In this document: positions 9,124-15,164 of the stretch, piece by piece
Layout of the letters: every line of letters starts with the position of its first letter
Position numbering within the stretch: position 1 is the stretch's first letter
NCBI GenBank assembly: GCA_008501545.1
Contig: QQUM01000002.1
Coordinates: forward strand, 1-15,164
Length of the DNA stretch: 15,164 bases
Direction of reading: 5' to 3'
From: Calditrichota bacterium
GTDB lineage: Bacteria > Zhuqueibacterota > Zhuqueibacteria > Zhuqueibacterales > Geothermadaptataceae
Position numbers and translations under genes: made by a program
Notes under the pieces: generated by a model
What the model was told of the DNA's origin: nothing
The model's database searches: none
The model's input: only the letters and a program-made list of their open reading frames with translations

Positions 9124-9169
9124 CTCTATTTATCTCAATTGAAAATAAAAAGCGAAAATTGTATTAATT

Positions 9170-10639
9170 TCAGTTCACTGAACGTGCAACACGAAATCCG
9201 GCCCATTCAACTATGACAACATTGTCGTGAGGTTCATCGATTATATTCCGCGTCGTTGACCGCGAACCAATGGCATTGCGGAGCCAGGATCCCCCACGGA
9301 TTATTGTAATATCCGCATCAGCAAGACCTGTCCACAGCGGCTCACCAGGGCCGATGGGATTTTCTGCCGGGCTGTGCTGATAAAAGTCAGCCGCCCATTC
9401 ATCAAAAACGATTTCGTCCACATTACCACACATGTCAAATATTCCCAGCGGATTGGCAGGAAAAGAACCGACGGGCGCTCCAGTTTCATAAATATCCGCT
9501 CCCGACGTTTCCGCCAGGTTTGCCAAATCAGGTGAAATAGTCCCATCTTTTGTACCGTATTCCAGGTTTTGATCAGCACGACAGGCACGTTCCCATTCAG
9601 CCTCTGTTGGCAAACGGTAGCCGTAAAAATCACAAAATGCTTTGGCGCCGTACCACGTCATTCTACCAACCGGATGATTTTCATAACCGGATCGCACCAC
9701 AAAGTCCCCCAATTCGCCGGGAGATCCGTTATAAATTATAAAGGGTTGCCCCAATCCTGGCTGATTGATTCGCGTGTACATAGCATATTGGTGCGGTGCA
9801 TTTTTCCCAAATATGAATCCGTCTTCATGCCGAATTTCGTCCAGATGCAATGCTTCTGTCAGATAAGCTGCGTATTGTGCATTGGTAACTTCGTATTTTC
9901 CTACTTCATAAGAATCGAGAAAAACGGAGTGCACCGGACGTTCATTTTCAGCACCGCTTTCGCTGCCCATCGAAAAAGATCCCGCAGGAATTGTAACCAT
10001 TTCAAAGATTGAAACTGGATTTTCTTCAATGGTAATTTCAGCGGTTGCTGACTCGGACTGATAGGATGCTGTGACTATTTCAATCCCGGAACGCCCGGAA
10101 ATTGAACGCAGGTTGCCAAGAGAGTCGATAGTTGCCGCAGTTCCGGGAGATACCGACCACTTTGCCAATTCACTCACATAAGCCTGGCTACCGTCCTGAT
10201 AGGCGGCAACTGCCTGACACTGCAAGGAACGGCCGGCCATCAATTTATTGACACGCGGCAATACAGAAAAAAATGAGGCTCGTTTTGTAATCGTAACCGC
10301 AACAGAATCAATTAATTCACCGTAGCGTGCAAAAACGGTTTCGATGCCGGTTACCAAATTGACGGATCGAAAGATGCCGTTTTCATCAATTGTGCCGACA
10401 AGGACAGGAGTATTCAGCCAGGTTGTTTCCGTCGTTAAATCAATCCGTTCCCCGGAACCGGTCAGGCCGATTGCTGTGAATTGAATAATACTCCCTGAAT
10501 AAATTTCATTCATCCCGGGTTCGATTTGAATAGCAACAATATTTTTATCGGTATCCACGGGATTATTTTTGCAGGTTAAAAGTAGAGAAAAAATGAGTAT
10601 TCCCCAAAGAAACCACAAAAAATAAAGTGCTTTGAACAA
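9170..10639 (-). CDS. Lipoprotein with two Ig-like domains and a SUMF1/FGE-type domain lacking the copper cysteines
   Basis: 489 residues from a TTG preceded by GAGGG at 6 nt. The hydrophobic signal ends in LLLTC, giving a lipid-modified C23. Residues ~33-117 and ~118-205 are two bacterial Ig-like (BIG2-type) repeats, each ending near 'GI..V.A.Y/RYG'. Residues ~209-487 form a formylglycine-generating-enzyme / SUMF1-type fold: PAGSFSMGS near its start, YEVTNAQYAAYL, RLPTEAEWERACR, DMCGNVDE, IIRGGSWLRN (446-455) and the terminal GFRVARS. In true FGE the segment after GGSY carries two Cu-binding cysteines; here those positions are R454 and S459. The usual GNVWEW is GNVDEI. Formylglycine synthesis is therefore unlikely. 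The domain is more like the non-FGE SUMF1 members, such as GldJ/GldK-type lipoproteins. It is likely surface or periplasmic and co-transcribed with the following lipoprotein gene. No sulfatase gene is nearby. Confidence 0.88.
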   Translation of the reverse strand: MFKALYFLWFLWGILIFSLLLTCKNNPVDTDKNIVAIQIEPGMNEIYSGSIIQFTAIGLTGSGERIDLTTETTWLNTPVLVGTIDENGIFRSVNLVTGIETVFARYGELIDSVAVTITKRASFFSVLPRVNKLMAGRSLQCQAVAAYQDGSQAYVSELAKWSVSPGTAATIDSLGNLRSISGRSGIEIVTASYQSESATAEITIEENPVSIFEMVTIPAGSFSMGSESGAENERPVHSVFLDSYEVGKYEVTNAQYAAYLTEALHLDEIRHEDGFIFGKNAPHQYAMYTRINQPGLGQPFIIYNGSPGELGDFVVRSGYENHPVGRMTWYGAKAFCDFYGYRLPTEAEWERACRADQNLEYGTKDGTISPDLANLAETSGADIYETGAPVGSFPANPLGIFDMCGNVDEIVFDEWAADFYQHSPAENPIGPGEPLWTGLADADITIIRGGSWLRNAIGSRSTTRNIIDEPHDNVVIVEWAGFRVARSVN

Positions 10640-10645
10640 AACAAA

Positions 10646-10650
10646 CCCTC
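10646..10650 (-). promoter_or_regulatory. Ribosome binding site deciding the TTG start of the SUMF1-like lipoprotein
   Basis: On the - strand GAGGG precedes TTG (10639) by 6 nt. The signal peptide begins directly at this TTG, and no in-frame ATG within the signal peptide offers a better start. Confidence 0.55.
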
Positions 10651-10802
10651 AGTACAATTAATTTTAGTTATTAAAAATTATTTACAACTAAAGGATATTT
10701 TGTTTCAAATGCAAGAGCAAGTCGGTGTAAACACGAGCAGATGAATTTTAGGAACGGATTGAAAATCTGCTTTTAAATTCCATCTCGGGAGGGGACAGAT
10801 CA

Positions 10803-10857
10803 GCGAAAAAAGCGAAGCGGTTTTTCGCGATCAGGCGATGTCCTGAGCCTGTCGAAG
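10803..10857. repeat. REP-like cluster: two hairpins plus a TGAGC-GTCGAAG core
   Basis: GCGAAAAA (10803-10810) pairs perfectly with TTTTTCGC (10821-10828) around a 10-nt loop. TCAGG (10831-10835) pairs with CCTGA (10842-10846) around a 6-nt loop. The second arm runs into CCTGAGCCTGTCGAAGG, related to the units at 4353-4414. The 14-mer CGAAAAAAGCGAAG (10804-10817) also occurs inverted at 4667-4680. The shared pieces point to a dispersed repeat family. Confidence 0.6.
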
Positions 10858-10918
10858 GGGGTGGGTTTTGCACAACACTTGATAATTTACATAAATGGTT
10901 GAGCTCAAAACTTACCTA

Positions 10919-10983
10919 CCCCGAGCCCTATCGGGCCCACCCCTTCCAGAAGGGGAATTGACTGGCGTTCGCTTTGCTCCGCC
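10919..10983. repeat. Tandem GC-rich hairpins
   Basis: Three successive inverted repeats: CCCGA (10920-10924) with TCGGG (10931-10935); CCCCTT (10940-10945) with AAGGGG (10950-10955) around a 4-nt loop; and GGCG (10964-10967) with CGCC (10980-10983). They sit downstream of the - strand prodomain gene and could slow or end transcription, but no T-run follows any stem on the - strand, so a standard intrinsic terminator is not supported. A dispersed intergenic repeat is the better reading. Confidence 0.5.
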
Positions 10984-11074
10984 TATTTTTACGGGCTTAA
11001 ATATGTATATACATTGAATTGCATACTTATTTACTGAAATCATGTTTTGACTCAGCCCCGAACATCCGCCAAAT

Positions 11075-11299
11075 CTACAATGCATGAAACGTTCCGCTTT
11101 CCACAATTTCAACGAAGACGCCTTCAATCTGCTCCGGAATAAGGCTAACAAGGCTGACATCATATTTATCAACACTGATAACAATGCCGGTTTCACCGTT
11201 TTTGAGTAAACCGATGCCAACTGCCTGTACACGGGAGAGCGCCATCCAATTGTCCTCATGTGCCGCTTTAATTTCTTTTATTTTTTCCAGTGGTTTCAT
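11075..11299 (-). CDS. Stand-alone homologue of the adjacent protease's prodomain (possible inhibitor or chaperone)
   Basis: 74 residues from an ATG; no signal peptide, no cysteine. It starts 7 nt after the protease stop on the same strand, so it is almost certainly co-transcribed and may be translationally coupled; its own ribosome binding site is poor. By eye it matches the N-terminal part of the upstream protease: AVGIG (26-30) against ATGVG, KNGE (33-36) against VNGK, the strand ending in ISV against CSV, LIPEQIEG (53-60) against LIPEKIQN, then a hydrophobic strand and the terminal ESGTFHAL against PTGVIHAL. The small protein stops exactly where the protease's prodomain ends and its catalytic domain begins. 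Inferred: a duplicated prodomain retained as a free protein, which could inhibit the protease or assist its folding. It could also be a functionless remnant, although the intact frame and conserved motifs argue against decay. Confidence 0.75.
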   Translation of the reverse strand: MKPLEKIKEIKAAHEDNWMALSRVQAVGIGLLKNGETGIVISVDKYDVSLVSLIPEQIEGVFVEIVESGTFHAL

Positions 11300-11306
11300 A
11301 ACTCAC

Positions 11307-12356
11307 TCAAGGGAGAATGTTGATATCCAGCGCAGTGAAAACATTTTGAATCCGGTTTAAAATGGTGCTGTTGCTACTTCCGGCGAACAACAAGCCAACG
11401 AGCTCGTTTTGCTCATTGAGAATCGTCGAGCCGCTATCACCACCTGCACTCATCCCGCCACCTGTCATTAATTGATCAACGAAGGTCGCGATTTTATTCG
11501 TGCCATAGCTCACATCCACCGTCACATCGATTTGCAGGATTGTACCGGTCGTGAATCCCGTCGTGCGGCCACTTTTTTTCACAGCCATTGCGAGGGTGCC
11601 TTCGGCAACACCTGCTATTTTTCCAATATTGAGTATTTCATTCTTTACGAAATCGTCCGACAAAGGCTTGGCGATTGCACAATCAACAAGATTTTCACCA
11701 GCCTGCGTTACAACCTGTTTTTGAGCGACAAGGCGCGTTTTACTGCCGAGCAACGCCGCAACTGCATTCAACACACCTGCTGTACTGTTGGCTATTTTGC
11801 AGTCACTTCCGCCGCCTCCACCACCACCGCCGCCCCCGCCGCTTCCGCCTTGAAACTGGATGGGCACGAATTCACTCAACTCTGCAATTCGATCTTCCGG
11901 AAAACTCCCCCCATCTGCGGCTCCCGGTTGAATAATATTATCACCGATGCTTGCGTCGTTGCTGTTCGCCAATACGTGGTTATTGGAAAGAATATACTGC
12001 TGTCCATTTTTTTCCACCAGACAACCAAGTGTCCCGGCCGTAATTGAAACATGGCCAATGCTTACACCACCGGGTGCAGGACGAAATTTACGCTTGGGAT
12101 CCTGCAGTGCATGAATGACGCCTGTTGGGTAGACATCTGTCGCAATATTTTGAATTTTTTCTGGAATAAGTTCATGCTGTGACAGAAATTTTTTCGCTTT
12201 TTTTGTACTGACTGAACAAATCAATGCGGGTTCTTCGGTTGGTTTTCCATTAACAACTTTATACCCAACTCCGGTTGCCACGATATTTGGTTTGTTACGA
12301 AGTTCCTGTCTCACATCTGCGAGAAGCTGTCGTACGTTTTGAATTTGAGTAGCCAT
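11307..12356 (-). CDS. Trypsin-like (S1/chymotrypsin-fold) serine protease with N-terminal prodomain
   Basis: 349 residues from the ATG at 12356. This start is chosen over an in-frame ATG at 12386 because GGAGG lies just upstream and the ten extra residues look non-coding. Residues ~24-84 form a small alpha/beta prodomain ('GVGYKVVNGK', 'SVSTKK', 'LIPEKI', ending in HAL). The catalytic domain follows from ~95, with H127 in SNNHV, D225 in LVDCAIAKP and S308 in GGDSGS, so the triad is complete. An 11-glycine run flanked by serines (~172-184) lies between the His and Asp elements. This resembles bacterial S1-like peptidases that carry the same N-terminal segment. No signal peptide or membrane segment is seen, so it is probably cytoplasmic or exported by another route. 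The substrate is unknown. The stand-alone prodomain gene follows immediately. The upstream gap of ~275 nt to the sensor kinase suggests its own promoter. Confidence 0.9.
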   Translation of the reverse strand: MATQIQNVRQLLADVRQELRNKPNIVATGVGYKVVNGKPTEEPALICSVSTKKAKKFLSQHELIPEKIQNIATDVYPTGVIHALQDPKRKFRPAPGGVSIGHVSITAGTLGCLVEKNGQQYILSNNHVLANSNDASIGDNIIQPGAADGGSFPEDRIAELSEFVPIQFQGGSGGGGGGGGGGGSDCKIANSTAGVLNAVAALLGSKTRLVAQKQVVTQAGENLVDCAIAKPLSDDFVKNEILNIGKIAGVAEGTLAMAVKKSGRTTGFTTGTILQIDVTVDVSYGTNKIATFVDQLMTGGGMSAGGDSGSTILNEQNELVGLLFAGSSNSTILNRIQNVFTALDINILP

Positions 12357-12360
12357 GGTT

Positions 12361-12365
12361 CCTCC
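12361..12365 (-). promoter_or_regulatory. Ribosome binding site deciding the protease start
   Basis: GGAGG on the - strand, 4 nt before the ATG at 12356, is the strongest Shine-Dalgarno match among the genes here. It lies inside the longer alternative frame from 12386, which argues that 12356 is the true start. Confidence 0.7.
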
Positions 12366-12402
12366 ATTTGCATAATTCAACTGCATGATCGGTTTGCATA
12401 CT

Positions 12403-12432
12403 ATTACAATGCATCAATACATCCGGATTCAA
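12403..12432 (-). promoter_or_regulatory. Possible promoter for the protease operon
   Basis: On the - strand TTGAAT (12427-12432) and TGTAAT (12403-12408) are separated by 18 nt, a fair match to -35/-10 boxes of the housekeeping type, leaving a leader of roughly 40 nt before the ATG at 12356. Such matches arise by chance in AT-rich DNA, and the organism's promoter consensus is unknown. Confidence 0.25.
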
Positions 12433-12631
12433 ATCACAGAGCAATAAGTTGATTCATTTCGATTTCAGGAGGAAGAGTCGTTCAAAAAATTCCAAGGGTG
12501 CGCTAGCGTACGTAAAGAGGTCGGATCATATGATTTGCTTAAATCGGTCGATTAACCACAGGGCCGGATTTGCCTTAAATATACATTTATATTAATGATA
12601 AATGCAACAAGGTTTTATTCAATGTAAGCCA

Positions 12632-15164
12632 TCACGTTATTTCTTTTATCATGACTTGCCTGATCAGTTCTGCTATTTCGCGTGCAGTTGCCGGTTTAAT
12701 GATATATCCCTTAATGCCCAAAGTTCTTAATTCATCTGGATCAATCTTCTCACTGTAGCCTGAGGTCAGTATGATTGGCATATCCGGGCGAATAGTAAGG
12801 ATGTCCTTTGTTAGCTGGAGCCCTGTCATCTCAGGCATAATTTGGTCTGTGATAATTAAATCATATTGGAATGGATCATTTTTAAAGTGCTCAAGCGCTT
12901 CCCGGCTATTGTGTTCTACCGAAACCGTGTAGCCCAGGCGACTTAATATCTGTTTGACAACTTTCGCGACCGATACTTCATCATCAACGAGTAAAATCCG
13001 CTCATTGCCACCTGGAATATTATTTGTAATTGCAATTTCTTCAATATCTTCAGCTTTCGCTACAGGCAAATAAACATGAAATGTGCTGCCAACATTGATT
13101 TCACTTGTAACCTGAATGGTTCCCCCGATGGAGTGGATAATTCCATGAACAGCAGACAAGCCAAGCCCCGTTCCTTTGCCGACGGGTTTTGTCGTAAAGA
13201 AAGGATCAAAAATTTTATCGAGTGTGATCGGATCCATGCCGTTGCCGGAATCCTTAATTTTGAGCATAACATACTGCCCATCTTTCAAGTTAAAATTTTG
13301 ATCCCAGGATGGCTCAACACAACTTAATTCGATGTGTATCTTGCCAACATGCTCGCCAATGGCCTGATACGCGTTCGTCCCCAAGTTCATAATCACCTGG
13401 TGAATTTGAGATGGATTTGCCAGTACATGTGGGATATTTTTATCGATATTGGAGATCAATTCGATAGATGAGGGAATGGATGATCGCAAAAACTTTAGCG
13501 CCTCTTTTACAATGCTATCAACCTTTACGGGTTTGATTTCATCGGCTTTTTTACGGCTGAAAGAAAGGATTTGCCGGACGAGATCTTTCGCACGAAATGC
13601 AGCATCATTAATCGCTTTGATGTTTTTGTAAAGCATGCTTTCCTTGGCCACTTCAGCCAGGGAAATATCAGCATATCCAATAATTACTGATAGAATATTG
13701 TTAAAATCATGCGCGATACCTCCAGCCAGCACACCGATCGATTCCATTCGCTTTGCTCTGCCGAGCTGCTCTGTCAATTGTTGCCGTTCGGTGACGTCCT
13801 TTAAAATACACCGGATTTCTGTCATTTCGCCGTTATCATCTTTAACAGCGTAAGCAGATAAAATCAGGTAAACCTTACTCCCTGAATTCGAATTTACAAT
13901 GACATCCGCATTTTGAATATATCCATTTTGCACAATGTTCGCGCGTAGTTTATCCCTTTCCGATTCGTTTTCGACCAGGTGAAGCAAAAAATTCTTTTTA
14001 AAAATTTTTTCTTTTACTTCAAATCCAAAAATATCCAGACCTGCCGGATTGATATCAAGGAAATCCCACTTTGCTGAACAGATAAAAATGATATCCCTGG
14101 ACTGGTTAAACATTTCTTGCAGTTTTTGCTCGGTGCTGGCTAACTCGGCCGTTCTTTCGTCCACGAGCAGTTTGAGCAATTCAGCCTGCTTGCGCCGGGA
14201 ATTTTGCAAATAAATCAGAAAAACGAATGAAGTGAAAAGAATGGCGACCAGAGCATAAAACCACGCCTGCTTATAGAGCGGAAGATTTATGCGAAAATAC
14301 GGTGAATAGACAATCTCGCTCTGTATTCCGTCGACATTTTCCGCACGAATTTGAAAACGGTATTTTCCAGGTGCAATATTTGTATATTGAATTTCCGGTT
14401 TGAGTAAAGGGCTTTCAACTTGCCAATTCTCCCCTGCTCCATCGAGTTTATAGCTTATTTTGATATTTTTTTCATCGGTGAACGCAATGCAGCGAACATG
14501 AATATGAATATTGTTTTGACCGGCTTCGAGATTTAACTGATGGGTTTCAAGGATATCTAATGAATCCACATGGACTCTCGTAAGCTCAAGTCGTGGAGCA
14601 ACCGGTGGCTTGCTGTCGTATTTCGGCTGGTAATTTGAGATACCATGATCGGTCCCGATCCATACTGTATTTTTACTATCGAGATATCCTGCTGAACGGT
14701 TGGTTTCGTGTCCTGCGAGACCGTGTAGATGGCTGAAGTGTTTCAGGGTCGAGCCATTCCAGCGCGACACACCACGATCCGTTCCGAACCACAATCGTTC
14801 ATCCTTATCTTCAAGAATAAAATAAACCGGTGAATCAATATGAAATAGCTCATCAAATTTTACCAGGGAGTCACCGGAAAGATAATACAAACCACCTAAT
14901 GTTCCGCAAAGAATTTGTCCATTTGATCGTTTGAAAACATTATACAAATTCATCGCTGCAGGATCCGGCCCCTGAACCAATTTTTCGACGCCATCTTCGT
15001 AATAAGCAAGGCCTTTTGATGAACAGGCAAACAAACGATCGTCTATTATAACGAGTTTACGAATAGCATCAGAAGTGTCGAATTCGAAATTATATATCTT
15101 TACAAATTGGTCGTTTTCCAATTTAAAGAGATCACCAGACTCAACACACCACACGTTCCCCTGA
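12632..15164 (-). CDS. Hybrid histidine kinase, Reg_prop propeller / Y_Y_Y / PAS / HisKA / HATPase / REC (N-terminus cut by window edge)
   Basis: The frame is open to the right edge, and a propeller-like 'GNVW' lies upstream of a GTG at 15154, so that GTG is internal and the gene is partial. Numbering from that GTG as residue 1: ~1-180 are two-component-regulator propeller repeats (LWFGTDRGVSRW and VWIGTDHGISNY are typical); ~205-290 a Y_Y_Y domain; ~296-316 a transmembrane helix; ~320-348 a linker coil; ~345-460 a PAS domain; then the H-box GGIAHDFNN with phospho-acceptor H482. The ATPase shows an N-box around N590, DSGNG (635-639) and GTGLGL (661-666). A C-terminal receiver has VDDE (723-726), phospho-acceptor D770 (ITDQIMPEMTG) and K820. 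All key residues are present, so it should autophosphorylate and pass phosphate to its own receiver. The propeller is expected in the periplasm, sensing a ligand such as a glycan or other nutrient (family knowledge). It has no DNA-binding output domain, unlike the classical one-protein systems of Bacteroides, so a separate response regulator or phosphotransfer protein must exist elsewhere. Confidence 0.95.
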   Translation of the reverse strand, partial: QGNVWCVESGDLFKLENDQFVKIYNFEFDTSDAIRKLVIIDDRLFACSSKGLAYYEDGVEKLVQGPDPAAMNLYNVFKRSNGQILCGTLGGLYYLSGDSLVKFDELFHIDSPVYFILEDKDERLWFGTDRGVSRWNGSTLKHFSHLHGLAGHETNRSAGYLDSKNTVWIGTDHGISNYQPKYDSKPPVAPRLELTRVHVDSLDILETHQLNLEAGQNNIHIHVRCIAFTDEKNIKISYKLDGAGENWQVESPLLKPEIQYTNIAPGKYRFQIRAENVDGIQSEIVYSPYFRINLPLYKQAWFYALVAILFTSFVFLIYLQNSRRKQAELLKLLVDERTAELASTEQKLQEMFNQSRDIIFICSAKWDFLDINPAGLDIFGFEVKEKIFKKNFLLHLVENESERDKLRANIVQNGYIQNADVIVNSNSGSKVYLILSAYAVKDDNGEMTEIRCILKDVTERQQLTEQLGRAKRMESIGVLAGGIAHDFNNILSVIIGYADISLAEVAKESMLYKNIKAINDAAFRAKDLVRQILSFSRKKADEIKPVKVDSIVKEALKFLRSSIPSSIELISNIDKNIPHVLANPSQIHQVIMNLGTNAYQAIGEHVGKIHIELSCVEPSWDQNFNLKDGQYVMLKIKDSGNGMDPITLDKIFDPFFTTKPVGKGTGLGLSAVHGIIHSIGGTIQVTSEINVGSTFHVYLPVAKAEDIEEIAITNNIPGGNERILLVDDEVSVAKVVKQILSRLGYTVSVEHNSREALEHFKNDPFQYDLIITDQIMPEMTGLQLTKDILTIRPDMPIILTSGYSEKIDPDELRTLGIKGYIIKPATAREIAELIRQVMIKEIT

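Larger units (their letters stand above)
10640..11074. other. Gene-free, hairpin-rich intergenic region
   Basis: About 435 bases between the lipoprotein operon and the stand-alone prodomain gene. The left part (to ~10700) is AT-rich and should hold the lipoprotein operon promoter (- strand), but no convincing box pair is visible. From ~10800 to ~10985 it is a chain of short GC-rich inverted repeats, listed separately. A - strand frame at 10912-11259 runs through these repeats and overlaps the prodomain gene; it is not considered real. Confidence 0.6.

Noticed and set aside
10912..11259. 115-residue - strand frame overlapping the stand-alone prodomain gene
   Set aside because: Its C-terminal part is translated hairpin repeat. 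The competing frame at 11075-11299 has clear similarity to the protease prodomain and proper operon spacing.
11472..12047. 191-residue + strand frame opposite the protease
   Set aside because: It is antisense to a gene with a complete catalytic triad, and its cysteine/histidine-rich, low-complexity content fits a shadow frame.
12501..12514. CGCTAGCG and TACGTA palindromes upstream of the protease operon
   Set aside because: Both are short and common by chance, with no repeated copy in the window and no clear position relative to a promoter.

Overview
The window carries seven protein-coding genes: two long genes on the + strand in the left half (166-8104) and five on the - strand in the right half (8293 to the right edge). 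Base composition is moderate, perhaps low-to-mid 40s % GC by eye. The gene content suggests a Gram-negative, environmental bacterium of the broad FCB / Calditrichota-KSB1 type. It includes a PEGA-domain kinase-like membrane protein, Ig/SUMF1-type lipoproteins, a hybrid histidine kinase with a Reg_prop propeller and Y_Y_Y domain, a SWIM-SNF2 helicase, and dispersed 'TGAGC..GTCGAAG' palindromes between genes. This placement is an inference from gene families, not a phylogenetic result. No tRNA, rRNA, CRISPR array, transposase or phage gene was seen. I also saw no gene in the leading 165 bases.

Layout. (a) 166-4230 (+): a 1354-residue single-pass membrane protein with an N-terminal kinase fold that has lost its catalytic residues (pseudokinase), a very long acidic linker, a basic patch, one transmembrane helix and an extracytoplasmic series of PEGA-like domains. 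(b) 4231-4933: about 700 bases without a credible gene, holding an inverted pair of REP-like palindromes and an AT-rich leader. (c) 4934-8104 (+): SWIM-finger SNF2-family ATPase. (d) 8293-9123 and 9170-10639 (-): a likely two-gene lipoprotein operon. The first gene transcribed (9170-10639) combines two bacterial Ig-like domains with a SUMF1/FGE-type domain that lacks the copper-binding cysteines. The second (8293-9123) is a lipoprotein with a carboxypeptidase-regulatory-like fold. (e) 10640-11074: a gene-free stretch full of hairpin-forming repeats. (f) 11075-11299 and 11307-12356 (-): a trypsin-like serine protease with an N-terminal prodomain, followed 7 bases later by a 74-residue protein that looks like a free-standing copy of that prodomain. 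(g) 12632 to the right edge (-): a hybrid histidine kinase whose N-terminus (the sensor propeller) continues outside the window.

How the genes may work together. The clearest functional unit is the protease plus stand-alone prodomain. Its layout resembles known protease / propeptide-mimic inhibitor pairs such as SpeB/Spi, though the protein families differ. The two lipoproteins probably work together at the cell surface or in the periplasm. The pseudokinase, the helicase and the sensor kinase have no evident operon link to each other. Several starts are non-ATG (TTG at 166 and 10639, GTG at 4934).
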